56,902 bases of DNA from Holophagaceae bacterium. GTDB taxonomy: Bacteria > Acidobacteriota > Holophagae > Holophagales > Holophagaceae. Made by a program: the position numbers and the translations under genes. Each line of letters starts with the position of its first letter. The first letter of the stretch is position 1. Positions 16,288 to 25,371 of this stretch are shown here, piece by piece. The DNA is taken from contig JANYBM010000080.1 of NCBI GenBank assembly GCA_025361125.1, positions 1 to 56,902 of the forward strand, read 5' to 3'. The notes under the pieces are model-generated. The model was given only the letters and a program-made list of their open reading frames with translations. It had not been told where the DNA came from and ran no database searches.

Positions 16288-17289
16288 ATGGATCTCTCCA
16301 CAACCTACCTTGGCTTGACCTTGCCGCATCCGCTGATGGTGGGTGCCTCGCCCTTAGTGGACGACCTGGACACTGTTCGACAACTGGAAGACGCAGGCAC
16401 CGCCGCCATCGTGATGCACTCGCTGTTTGAGGAGCAGATCGAGCGTGAGTACCTCGGCACCATGCGGGACCTGGAACTGCATGCGAATGCAAATCCCGAA
16501 GGGCTCTCCTACCTGCCCGAGCCCCATGAATTCGCGCTGGGTCCCCATGCCTACCTGGAGCAGATCCGGCGCATCAAAGAGGCCGTGGCGGTACCTGTCA
16601 TCGCTTCACTGAACGGCACCACGGTTTCCGGCTGGCTGGATGGCGCCAAGCTCATGGAACAGGCAGGTGCGGACGCGCTGGAATTGAATGTCTACGAGGT
16701 CGCTACGGACCCGCTGCAGACAGCTGAGGCCCTGGAGCATCGTGTCGCCGACATGGTGCGCGCGGTTAAATCCCGGGTGAAGATTCCCGTGGCCATCAAG
16801 CTTTCCCCGTTCATCAGCTCGCTACCCAATTTTGCTCAAAAGCTTCAAGCAGCCGGTGCCGATGGGCTGGTGCTGTTCAATCGCATCGTCATGCCGGACT
16901 TTGATCTGGAGCAGTTGGAGCTGGTGCCCAAGCTGCTGCTTTCCAGGCCGACGGAATTGCCTCTTCGGCTTAACGCACTGGCGATTCTCCATGGCGCATT
17001 CAAGGGGAGCCTAGCCTGCAGTGGTGGCATCCACGATTCCCTGGGCGCCATCAAAGCCGTATTTGCAGGTGCCTCCAGCGTGCAGGTGGTTTCCGCCTTG
17101 CTCCAACACGGCCCTTCCTACCTCCAGACCCTTCGTGAAGGCATGGAGGAATGGCTGGAGCAGCACGAATACGAGAGCCTGGGTCAGGGCCTCGGCAGCA
17201 TGAGCCTGGCCACGGTCCCCAACCCCCACGCCTTCCAGCGCGCCAGCTACATGCGCGTGCTGCAAGGCTGGCGACCAGAAGTCAATTAG
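16288..17289 (+). CDS. Dihydroorotate dehydrogenase-like protein
   Basis: 333 residues, a TIM-barrel flavoprotein of the DHOD-like family. The N-terminus MDLSTTYLGLTLPHPLMVGASPL is typical. GADALELNVYEVATDP and PVAIKLSPFISSLPNFAQ match FMN-barrel strands, and LACSGGIHDSLGAIKAVFAGA the phosphate-binding end. True PyrD proteins show different active-site surroundings, and this subgroup repeatedly occurs next to nifJ, so a redox role linked to pyruvate:ferredoxin oxidoreductase is more likely than pyrimidine synthesis (inference). TAGGGGA precedes ATG 16288. Confidence 0.88.
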   Translation: MDLSTTYLGLTLPHPLMVGASPLVDDLDTVRQLEDAGTAAIVMHSLFEEQIEREYLGTMRDLELHANANPEGLSYLPEPHEFALGPHAYLEQIRRIKEAVAVPVIASLNGTTVSGWLDGAKLMEQAGADALELNVYEVATDPLQTAEALEHRVADMVRAVKSRVKIPVAIKLSPFISSLPNFAQKLQAAGADGLVLFNRIVMPDFDLEQLELVPKLLLSRPTELPLRLNALAILHGAFKGSLACSGGIHDSLGAIKAVFAGASSVQVVSALLQHGPSYLQTLREGMEEWLEQHEYESLGQGLGSMSLATVPNPHAFQRASYMRVLQGWRPEVN

Positions 17290-17301
17290 ACCATCGCGCA
17301 T

Positions 17302-17335
17302 AAACAAAGCGGCCCCCTCCGGGGCCGCTTTGTTT
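17302..17335. terminator. Perfect 15-bp bidirectional terminator
   Basis: Arms 17302-17316 (AAACAAAGCGGCCCC) and 17321-17335 with loop CTCC; the outer part gives TTTGTTT on either strand. It separates the convergent DHOD-like gene and sppA. Confidence 0.92.
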
Positions 17336-17348
17336 GCTCTGACAACGG

Positions 17349-19127
17349 TCAGCGGATGGAAATATCCATGGGCATCCTTGCGTACACGCCTTGGGGATCA
17401 TTCAGCGATGTGAGCATTTTCAGCTGGCGCTGGAACTCAGCCATCACTTGGTCTGCAGGCCCCTTGGTCAGCTTGCGCTCCTTCTCGCCGGAAAGCGCTT
17501 CCAGCAATTTCTCGATGGGCTTCTTCCCAACACCAGGGCCTTCCACGCGATAGTCACTTTCGATCTTGGCTGCCTTAGCGGCATAGCGGATAGCGTCTTC
17601 AAGACCACCCAATTCATCCACCAGTTTCAGCTTAAGGGCCTCGGAGCCACTCCACACGCGGCCCTGGGCGATCTCGTTCACACCCTCTTTGGGCAGGTGG
17701 CGGCTCTCGGAAACTTTGGACAGGAACTGGTCGTAGATGTGGTCCACGACGCTCTGAATGCGGGCCAGCTCGAATTCGGATTTCGGCCGTGAAAGGGTCA
17801 TTGGATTGGCCATCTTGCTGGTAGAGACTTCGTCCCAGGTGATGCCGTGCTCGTTAGCGAGCTTCTTCACATTGGGCAGCAGGCCGAACACGCCGATGGA
17901 GCCGGTGATGGTATTGGGTTCAGCGAAAATGCGGTCGCCATAGGTGCTGATCCAGTAGCCTCCCGACGCCGCAAGGTAACCCATGGAGATAATCACGGGC
18001 TTGACCTTCTTGGTAAGGATCACTTCCCGCTGGATGAGGTCGCTGGCGGACGCGCTGCCGCCGGGGCTGTTGACGCGCATGACCACTGCCTTCACGTTCT
18101 TGTCCAGGCGCAGTTTGCGGAGTTCCCGCGCTAGTTTGTCGCCGCCGATTTGACCGCCGTTGCCATCGCCATCCACAATCTCGCCCTCAGCGTAGATGAC
18201 CGCGATGCGGTTCTTACCCTTTTGAATTTCCGCGGGCATACCCGCATATTCATCCATGGAAATTTGTGGAAATTCCTTGTCCTTGGCGGTCTTCCCGGCC
18301 AGGGATTTCAATTGGTCCAGCACTTCGTCCTCGGCGGCGATCTGATCCACCAGACCCGCGGTCTTGGCTTCCGAGGCCAGCAAGATGCCCTGTTCATCGG
18401 CGATTTTCTGGATATCGTCGCTGGTCTTGTGGCGGTCCTTGGCGATGTTTCCCTTCCACTCATCCCAGATGTCGCCCAGCAATTTGGCAATCTGCTCGCG
18501 GTTGGCGTCGCTCATCTTGTCGAGGATGAAGGGCTCCACGGCGCTCTTGTACTTGCCCACCCGGGTAACCTGCACCTCGATACCGTATTTCTGAAAGGCA
18601 CCCCCAAAGAACATGGGCTCGGATGCGAGACCCGTCATTTCCATTTCGCCAAAGGGATTGACGATGACCTTACCGGTCCCCGCACAAAGGTAGTAGGCCC
18701 GTTTACCCCAGCCCATGTTGTAGGCCACTATCGGCTTTCCGCTGGTCTTGAAACGCTGGATAGCCTCCTTCAATTCCTTTAAGGCCGCAGGTCCCGAGCC
18801 ATAGCCGGCGGATTCTGGATTACCGGTGAGGTACAGGGCCGCTATGCGCTTGTCTGATGCTGCGCGGTCCAGCGCCTTGATGAGTGTGTAGAGCGGCGTT
18901 GCATTTTCCCGGCCACTCAAAGCCTGCCGCAAGGCTTCACCTGGTTCCGCATCACGAACCGAATCAGGAATGTTGGTGCTGAGATTAAAAACCAGCACCG
19001 CTTTCTCGGGCACCACAGTCTTGGACCCGCCCGCGGCCGCGATGGCGATGAACAGAATAAAAAATGCGCCGCTGAAGATCACCAGAGCCAACAGCGAGGC
19101 AAAAAGGTGTTTGAAAAAGTCCTTCAT
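17349..19127 (-). CDS. sppA: Signal peptide peptidase SppA (long form)
   Basis: 592 residues from ATG 19127, the 67K type with duplicated S49 domains. SppA cleaves leftover signal peptides in the cytoplasmic membrane. One N-terminal membrane segment (FASLLALVIFSGAFFILFIAIA) anchors it. The catalytic Lys is in RVGKYKSAVEPF (~190) and the nucleophile Ser in MGYLAASGGYWIST (~387); the VNSPGGSASASDLI oxyanion region is also present. A GTG four codons upstream (19139) overlaps the GTGGAG that serves as ribosome binding site for ATG 19127, so I take the ATG. Confidence 0.95.
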   Translation of the reverse strand: MKDFFKHLFASLLALVIFSGAFFILFIAIAAAGGSKTVVPEKAVLVFNLSTNIPDSVRDAEPGEALRQALSGRENATPLYTLIKALDRAASDKRIAALYLTGNPESAGYGSGPAALKELKEAIQRFKTSGKPIVAYNMGWGKRAYYLCAGTGKVIVNPFGEMEMTGLASEPMFFGGAFQKYGIEVQVTRVGKYKSAVEPFILDKMSDANREQIAKLLGDIWDEWKGNIAKDRHKTSDDIQKIADEQGILLASEAKTAGLVDQIAAEDEVLDQLKSLAGKTAKDKEFPQISMDEYAGMPAEIQKGKNRIAVIYAEGEIVDGDGNGGQIGGDKLARELRKLRLDKNVKAVVMRVNSPGGSASASDLIQREVILTKKVKPVIISMGYLAASGGYWISTYGDRIFAEPNTITGSIGVFGLLPNVKKLANEHGITWDEVSTSKMANPMTLSRPKSEFELARIQSVVDHIYDQFLSKVSESRHLPKEGVNEIAQGRVWSGSEALKLKLVDELGGLEDAIRYAAKAAKIESDYRVEGPGVGKKPIEKLLEALSGEKERKLTKGPADQVMAEFQRQLKMLTSLNDPQGVYARMPMDISIR

Positions 19128-19354
19128 GGTTTGCTCCACAGGGGAAACGGTTTGCGTGAAATCCCATCAATCTTTCAGTATGCCGTGATGCCCGAAGCCA
19201 GTCGCCATCAATTGGCTGTGGGCTGTGGGCAGGCAAGGAGTCAAGAAGCCGAGAGATTGAGTTCTGGACTCTGGACTCTTTACGCTCGGCTCTCGACCCG
19301 AGACCAAGCACTCTGGCATGTCGTATACTGAGTCTCTGTCAAGGAGCACTCAGG

Positions 19355-19783
19355 ATGTCCAACTATCCCGAACACATGGTCGCCCCCATGCGCGAAGAAC
19401 TCACCCAAATCGGCTTCGAACATCTGCTGAACCCAGCCCAGGTAGAACAGGCGCTTCAGCGTCCTGGAACCACCCTGCTGGTGGTGAACAGCGTATGCGG
19501 ATGCGCGGCTGCCGGGGCGCGGCCCGGCCTGACTTTAGCGCTCAGGGAGCGGGGCTTGAAATTCGATCACCTGGTCACGGTTTTCGCGGGCATGGAAAAG
19601 GAAGCCACCCAGGCCGCCCGGGAGTATTTCGAAGGCGCAGCCCCCAGCTCACCCCAGGCCGCCATCCTGAAGGACGGCCAACTCCTGCACCTGCTCCAAC
19701 GGACGGATTTCCTGGGCCATGAGCCCTCGGAAATCGCCACAACACTTGAATCGGCCTACAAGAATTCCTTGGCAACGGCGTAG
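19355..19783 (+). CDS. Bacilliredoxin (BrxA/BrxB, YphP/YqiW family)
   Basis: 142 residues, typical length. The family removes bacillithiol from protein cysteines or acts as a general disulfide isomerase. The thioredoxin-like fold carries the C48-G-C50 motif in VVNSVCGCAAAGARP, as in BrxA/BrxB. The N-terminus YPEHMVAPMREELTQIGF is characteristic. AAGGAG lies 9 nt before ATG 19355; TATACT at 19,324 could be its -10 box. Divergent from sppA. No bacillithiol synthesis gene is in the window. Confidence 0.92.
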   Translation: MSNYPEHMVAPMREELTQIGFEHLLNPAQVEQALQRPGTTLLVVNSVCGCAAAGARPGLTLALRERGLKFDHLVTVFAGMEKEATQAAREYFEGAAPSSPQAAILKDGQLLHLLQRTDFLGHEPSEIATTLESAYKNSLATA

Positions 19784-19908
19784 CACCGCAGGGTCAATTC
19801 ATGGTGCTTCTGCCCTTAGGAGGGCGGACATCGCCTTGTGCGCCCCGAGACCGTGATTGATCAGATTCCATGGCGCAAAGGGAACCCTTGCTTTGGGTAC
19901 AGGTGGTA

Positions 19909-21984
19909 TCAGAACCCCAGCACCTTTCGCATCCCCGCCAGCACACGATCAGTGTTGGGCAACGTGGCGCGCTCCAAGATACGGTTGAAGCCCACGGGGG
20001 TGAAGGTTGAGCCCACGCGTTCGATGGGGGCATCCAGCCAGGCAAAGCATTCGCTGGCGAGCTGAGCCGCCAGCTCCCCGCCAAAGCCGCCGAACACCTT
20101 GTCCTCATGTACGATCAGCACGCGATGGGTTTTCTTCACGGAAGCAAAAATGGTTTCGGTGTCCAGCGGGCTGAGGCTGCGGAGATCAATGACTTCCACG
20201 CTTTTGCCCTCGGCTTCCAATTTTTTGGCGGCTTCCAGGGCGAAATGGACGGGTGTTCCATAGGCCAGTACCGTGAGATCTCCGCCTGCATGCCGAATTC
20301 GCGCTTTTCCGAAAGGCACCGCGAAATCGCTGGGAACCGCAGCCTGGGCCAGTTTGGAGTTGTAAAGAAATTTTGGTTCCAGGAATAGCGTCACGCCCCG
20401 GCTGCGCATGGCCGTGCGCAGCAGGCCTGCCGCGTCATCAGCGAAAGCCGGCACCACCACGCGGATGCCCGGCAGGTTCGTGAGCCAGGCTTCGACGTTT
20501 TGTGAATGATAAAGCCCCCCGCCGATGTAGCCGCCGGAGGCCAGGCGGACGGTGACATTGGGCGTGAACTGGCCGTTGGTGCGCCAATATTCGTGGCTAC
20601 ACTCCACGATCTGTTCGGCGGCGGGCCAAATGTAATCGGCGAATTCCGCGCCTTCCACCACCACGCGGATCTTGTCGTTGAAACGGGAAAAGCCATTGGC
20701 GGTTCCCACAATGTAATCTTCGGCGATGGGCGCGTTAAAGACTCTTCCAGGACCAAATTCTTTCTGCATGCCTTTCGACACATTGAAGATTCCACCTTTC
20801 TCCTTGTTGGCCATGTCCTGGCCCCAGATAAAGGTGTCGGGGTTTGTGCGGAATTCTTCTTTCAAGGTCTGATTGAGGGATTGAATCAGGCTGATGGCTT
20901 CGCCGGTTTCATGGTGAACGCCATCCGGGAATTTTTCAGAAACCCAGCCCTCGGGAAGCACGAAATCGAAGATGCTATCAGCCCTTGGATCCGCGCTTTT
21001 TATGGCCGTGTCCGAAGCCTCATTATAGGTAGCAAGATTTTCGGTTTCGATGGTTTCAAGTTCGGCTTCAGCAAGCCCGTTTGCCAGGCAGAACGCCCGA
21101 AACCGTGGTAAAGGATCCGCAGCCTTGGCCGCCGCCAACTCTGCCGCATCCCGATACCACTCATGTTTGTCGGAGTTGGAATGCGCCCCGATGCGCACGC
21201 AAGTGGCATAAACCATGGCTGGCCCGGCTCCGGTCCACACATAGTCTTTGGCTTCCTGCATGGCCCTCATGGAATCCATCACGTCCAGACCATCGGCGCG
21301 AATGATCTTGAGATTCTGAAAACCCGTGAAATTATCGCAGGCGAACTCGTTGGCGGTCTGGTCGCGCTTGGGCACCGAAATCCCATAGCCGTTGTCCTGC
21401 ACTACGAATACGACCGGCAATTTTTCACGGTCGGCGCCGTTGATGGATTCGTAGCAGTAGCCCTCCGAAAGGGAGCTCTCGCCCTGGCTGCTGAAGACGA
21501 TGGCATCGGACTTGTAATACTTCACCGCCCGGGCCAACCCCACCGCATGCTGGGTGTGATTGCCCGTTAGGCTGGACACGTTCTGGATGCCGATTTCAGG
21601 CTTGGCGAAATGGTTCGACATGTGGCGACCACCGCTCGCCGTATCCGCCGCTTTGGAGATGCCATTCAGGATGATTTCCAGCGGTGTAAGACCACCCGCT
21701 AGGCAGGTCATCAAATCGCGATAGTAGGGGAAAAGGAAATCTTGGCCAGCTCGAAAACTGAGCCCCAGTGCCAATTGAATGCCATCATGGCCCGCACAGG
21801 GTGCATGGTAGGACCAGCCGATGGCCTGCTTGAGGTAGTTGGGCGCCTTGTCATCCAGCACCCGGCCCATGTGCATGAGGGAGTACATCCTTTTCAGCTC
21901 GTCTGGACCTGGGGTGGGAAGTTTTTCCTGGCTCCCGCCACCCAGAGCTTCCAGTGCTACCCGAATCAGTGTCGGTGTATCCAA
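19909..21984 (-). CDS. 2-oxoacid dehydrogenase E1, fused alpha and beta subunits
   Basis: 691 residues joining both E1 chains, which are separate in most bacteria. The alpha part (~1-340) has YHAPCAGHDGIQLALGLS, SGGRHMSNHF, and the TPP region around SSQGESSLSEGY...VVQDNGYGIS. The beta part (~360-691) has IWGQDMANKEKGGIFNVSKG, FNAPIAEDYIVGTANG and a transketolase C-terminal domain (KTHRVLIVHEDKVFGGFGGELAAQLA). Such proteins decarboxylate branched-chain 2-oxoacids or pyruvate and pass the acyl group to lipoyl-E2; the sequence suits the branched-chain type best. No E2 or E3 gene is adjacent. Monocistronic. Confidence 0.9.
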   Translation of the reverse strand: MDTPTLIRVALEALGGGSQEKLPTPGPDELKRMYSLMHMGRVLDDKAPNYLKQAIGWSYHAPCAGHDGIQLALGLSFRAGQDFLFPYYRDLMTCLAGGLTPLEIILNGISKAADTASGGRHMSNHFAKPEIGIQNVSSLTGNHTQHAVGLARAVKYYKSDAIVFSSQGESSLSEGYCYESINGADREKLPVVFVVQDNGYGISVPKRDQTANEFACDNFTGFQNLKIIRADGLDVMDSMRAMQEAKDYVWTGAGPAMVYATCVRIGAHSNSDKHEWYRDAAELAAAKAADPLPRFRAFCLANGLAEAELETIETENLATYNEASDTAIKSADPRADSIFDFVLPEGWVSEKFPDGVHHETGEAISLIQSLNQTLKEEFRTNPDTFIWGQDMANKEKGGIFNVSKGMQKEFGPGRVFNAPIAEDYIVGTANGFSRFNDKIRVVVEGAEFADYIWPAAEQIVECSHEYWRTNGQFTPNVTVRLASGGYIGGGLYHSQNVEAWLTNLPGIRVVVPAFADDAAGLLRTAMRSRGVTLFLEPKFLYNSKLAQAAVPSDFAVPFGKARIRHAGGDLTVLAYGTPVHFALEAAKKLEAEGKSVEVIDLRSLSPLDTETIFASVKKTHRVLIVHEDKVFGGFGGELAAQLASECFAWLDAPIERVGSTFTPVGFNRILERATLPNTDRVLAGMRKVLGF

Positions 21985-22252
21985 CCTCTACCTCCGTCCA
22001 TGGCCCCGGTGAGGGCCGCAGAGGGTAATCATCCCATGATTGGGGCTGCGCCTCAAAAGGCGGCACAGTTGGTCGGCTTTCGGACGCCCCAAGGCACCAT
22101 TTTGGACCGATTGAGCATTCGGAGACATGGATGGAGTTTGAACCAAACGGCTTCGTTCTGTATCGGAATCGTCACACCCAAGTCCAGAACCATGAGGACA
22201 AGTTGAACATAACCCAACAGCTTAGGAGTGATCAGCTGGAGGGTCTGTCAGC

Positions 22253-23260
22253 CTATGGGCCCATCGGCCGGAACGGGCGCCCCGAGCCATCCACCAGATG
22301 GGGGACGAAGATGTTGCGCGTCACATGGTCCGTGGCGATGTGCTGCGCCTTTGAAGCCAGTGCCACGTTGTATTCCCCCTGGCTGTCGATGCGCCACACC
22401 CTGCTGACGAAGCCCGCGCGGAAAACCGCCGCTGGTATGTTGAGCCCGTCGTTATTGTGGCAATTGAAGAACACCGCGTTCAGCCAGTTGTCTCCCGGCC
22501 GCAGATTCAATTTGGACAGAATATTATCCTCTGGCGCGGCGAATAGGTTTCTGTTGCCCACATACCCCTGATGCCCGTCGCGGAAACCGCCGTCGTAGCC
22601 CAGCACATCATAGAGGTATCGCTCGTTCGCCTTGTCGTTTCCCATCATCACAAAAATGAACTTGCCTCGAAGGCTGTCTAGATCCGGCCAGCCCACCCGT
22701 CGTACCGCATCCCTTAGATTGGTAGCCCCCGGAGCGCTTTGTTTCAGCACCGCAGGCCGATAGATCAGGCCGCTCATATTGGCATCAATCGTCGCATCCA
22801 GGTCGGCCGGATTATGCCCATCACCTTTCCAATCGTCCTTGAGCTCAAACCAAATCGTGATGACCTCGTGATTGGGGTGCTCGTTGTGGTACTTCCGGAA
22901 CTTGGCCAGCCCGCCTTTCAAATTGTCAATATAGTTGCCACCCGAAAACACATGGGTGACGTGGTACACGCTCCAGTTCCCTGCGGCTGCATCGTTGTGG
23001 AGGTCCAACTCGAAGGACCGTATGCCCCTGGCAAGCTGGGTCTCGATGTTGTCCTTCGGACCGTTGTCGTCATAGGAGTTGTGCGACGAAAGCTGCTGAA
23101 CCTGGTTGTACCGCAGCCGATGGTCGCGGACCACCGGCCCAGTGGCAGCCGCGGGCGGCGCCAGCCCTTGGGTCGATGCCGCCACGGGAGGAACCCGGCC
23201 CAGAGCGATCCCGACGACTGCACATGCCGCCAGCGTCAGTAGCGTATTGAACCGCATCAT
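22253..23260 (-). CDS. Secreted calcium-dependent phosphoinositide phospholipase C-like protein
   Basis: 335 residues from ATG 23260; a longer in-frame start at 23419 would place charged residues before the signal sequence. The N-terminus MMRFNTLLTLAACAVVGIAL...VAAS is a signal peptide. The PI-PLC X-type fold shows the catalytic His in QLSSHNSYD (H60), the GIRSFELDLHND metal/active-site segment (~79-90) and a second His in VYHVTH. HEVITIWFELKDDWKG follows. Likely exported; it would cleave a phosphoinositide or a related cyclic-phosphodiester-forming substrate. A weak GTGGA precedes the start. Stands alone. Confidence 0.85.
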   Translation of the reverse strand: MMRFNTLLTLAACAVVGIALGRVPPVAASTQGLAPPAAATGPVVRDHRLRYNQVQQLSSHNSYDDNGPKDNIETQLARGIRSFELDLHNDAAAGNWSVYHVTHVFSGGNYIDNLKGGLAKFRKYHNEHPNHEVITIWFELKDDWKGDGHNPADLDATIDANMSGLIYRPAVLKQSAPGATNLRDAVRRVGWPDLDSLRGKFIFVMMGNDKANERYLYDVLGYDGGFRDGHQGYVGNRNLFAAPEDNILSKLNLRPGDNWLNAVFFNCHNNDGLNIPAAVFRAGFVSRVWRIDSQGEYNVALASKAQHIATDHVTRNIFVPHLVDGSGRPFRPMGP

Positions 23261-23456
23261 AAATCCACGAAACAAAGGCCTCGCTTTGATGCCTGGGGCT
23301 GCGGTGTCAAAAGCTTGGGCAGATGGTCGGCACTCATTGGGCATGCGAAGGGATAACTGCCATATTTGCATCGGGTTGGCATGAGGTATTTTCCCCTTTT
23401 GAATATTGTGTATTGCCACTTGAAACTAGCCTGGTGCAACAGGTCTTTGAATCCAA

Positions 23457-24500
23457 TCAAGCGTTCTCCACATCTTCGGGCCGCAGGAACCGCCAGGTGA
23501 AGGCCAGATCCTGTTTCTTTAAGCTTTCTTTCAGGGCCATCTCGCAACGACGCTGGGCCATGTGGAGTTGAACATCATCCAGCTCGGTCTCCCAGAATGT
23601 GCCGCCCATGGCGATCTCGCCCATGGCTTCCCGGATGCGATCTATCAGGATCTCAGCGCCACTCTGAGGAGTATAGGGAAGCAGCAATAGGAACCGGTCG
23701 TGGCTGACATCCACCAGCAGATCCTCTCCCCGCAAACTTGACGAAATATCGTTCAGAACCTTTCGTCTTCGCGGGGATTCCGGCCAATGCCAAAGCACCA
23801 CGGCCATAGGTTCGCCCCGGCGCCGCGCCATGAAGAGATTGGCCCGCAGCCAGACCTCCAGGTAACGCTGATTGGGCAGTCCGGAAGTGGCACTTTGCAG
23901 GGCGCTGTCCTCTACCACCGCCGAGGTCAGATCCAGACTGTCCCTGGTCAAGCGCAACTCATGTTTCAGGGCTTCCACTTCCAAAGTCCGGCTCAGCAGA
24001 TTGGCCACGGCATTCACCAGGGCAATGGAGCTTCTGGAGAAATCGTTGGGTTTCGAATGCTGCACAGAGAGCACACCAATGGGGCGCCCCCCCTCTCGCA
24101 GAACCGAGCCGATATAGGAGCAGATCCCCAATTCTGTAAAGCCGGTCTCATTGATCCACTGAGAATCAGCCCCAGCATTTCGGATCACCAGGGAACGGTT
24201 GGGGTGTTCCATCGCCAGGGTACAAAAACTGCGATCCGGTATATGCAAAGAGCTAGCTAGGCCCGAATGCTTTGACTCTGCCCACCAAAAGGTTTCCAGG
24301 CCCAGATCTCCAAGGCGCACCATGATGGCCCGATCCACCTTCAGCTGTTTCACCAACAGGTTGAGACAGTGATCGAAGAGCTGAGTGGCATCGGAGGAAG
24401 CCTTTTCCAAAATGGAGGAAAGGGCATTCAAATGGTCTTCAGCTTCTTCGGGACGACGGTGCCTCGGCCCCACTTTGATGGCCTCGAACTCCGACTCCAT
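23457..24500 (-). CDS. GAF-domain protein with degenerate GGDEF domain
   Basis: 347 residues from ATG 24500, preceded by TGGAGG at correct spacing; an upstream in-frame TTG at 24512 lies before that Shine-Dalgarno. Residues ~25-185 form a GAF domain (AIMVRLGDLGLETFWWAES, SYIGSVLREGGRPIGVLSVQHS). Residues ~190-340 align with a GGDEF domain, with SGLPNQRYLEVWL at the start and VDVSHDRFLLLLP where GGDEF..LLP is expected; the GGDEF active site is missing, so no cyclic-di-GMP synthesis is expected. A direct repeat AAAATAAATT at 24,586-24,609 lies upstream. Likely a cytoplasmic sensor or scaffold; ligand unknown. Confidence 0.85.
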   Translation of the reverse strand: MESEFEAIKVGPRHRRPEEAEDHLNALSSILEKASSDATQLFDHCLNLLVKQLKVDRAIMVRLGDLGLETFWWAESKHSGLASSLHIPDRSFCTLAMEHPNRSLVIRNAGADSQWINETGFTELGICSYIGSVLREGGRPIGVLSVQHSKPNDFSRSSIALVNAVANLLSRTLEVEALKHELRLTRDSLDLTSAVVEDSALQSATSGLPNQRYLEVWLRANLFMARRRGEPMAVVLWHWPESPRRRKVLNDISSSLRGEDLLVDVSHDRFLLLLPYTPQSGAEILIDRIREAMGEIAMGGTFWETELDDVQLHMAQRRCEMALKESLKKQDLAFTWRFLRPEDVENA

Positions 24501-24712
24501 GGGTGCCTCCAAACAAACTGGCGAACGATTACCTACCGTGCATAGTAGTCCTTTAGATGCACAAGGGAACTAGGATGTTCTAAGAAAAATAAATTATAGA
24601 AAATAAATTTCTCGACTATTGATCCTGGGCAAGGATCGTTGGTTGTGGCTCCGGATGACCCTCCACGACCAAGCTGGAGTATCCCTACAGCCCACCCTCC
24701 AAAGCCTTCGGC

Positions 24713-25258
24713 TTAGTAACTGATGACCCGTAGGTTCGGATCTACTTCCTCCTGCAACATCCCCTCGATGTAGCGCAGGGTGCCACTGGTGGAACTGGGG
24801 CACGCGCCGCAGGCGCCGTGATAGCTGATTTGGAGGGTCTCGCCGTCGAAGGAAATGACTTCCAGGCCACCCCCATCTCCCGCCAGTCCAGGGCGGATGC
24901 GATTGTCCAAAAGGTCGTTGATTTTTTGCAGCTTCTCGTCGTCGCCCGCGTCCGGCCCCGCCGCGATATGGCCGCCCACGGAGGTCTCTTCAGTCTTCAA
25001 GTCCTCGATCACCTCGCAAATGGGATCTATAAGATCGGTCCATTCGGAGCCGCTCTCCTTGTTCACGGTGACGAACCGGTCCATGTAGAACACGGATGTC
25101 ACTTTACCCAGCGCGAAGATCCCTGAAGCCAGCGGGTCGCCGACTGCCGTGGCAAAATCCTTGAAACTGCGGGTGCCGGTGCGCAAGATCGCAGGCTGAA
25201 CGATGAATTTCAGCGCATCGGGATTCGGCGTGGGCTCGATGTTGATGACCTTCGGCAT
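24713..25258 (-). CDS. Nfu-type iron-sulfur cluster scaffold/carrier
   Basis: 181 residues. N-terminal Nfu domain (INIEPTPNPDALKF, residues 5-18) and C-terminal NifU-like domain with C150-G-A-C153, the CxxC that bridges a 4Fe-4S cluster between two subunits. It delivers Fe-S clusters to apoproteins. GGAGC precedes ATG 25258. Divergent from the inositol monophosphatase gene. Other Isc/Suf genes are not in the window. The Fe-S enzymes NifJ and the DinG-like helicase encoded here are possible clients. Confidence 0.93.
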   Translation of the reverse strand: MPKVINIEPTPNPDALKFIVQPAILRTGTRSFKDFATAVGDPLASGIFALGKVTSVFYMDRFVTVNKESGSEWTDLIDPICEVIEDLKTEETSVGGHIAAGPDAGDDEKLQKINDLLDNRIRPGLAGDGGGLEVISFDGETLQISYHGACGACPSSTSGTLRYIEGMLQEEVDPNLRVISY

Positions 25259-25371
25259 GGCTAGCTCCAGCCCAATAGGTTACCGCTTCGGTCAAGATTA
25301 CGCGATGGTAAAACCATGCTCCCATCATGGGGCAGCCCGACCCCCAAAGACAGCTGCGTGGAGGAACAGCC

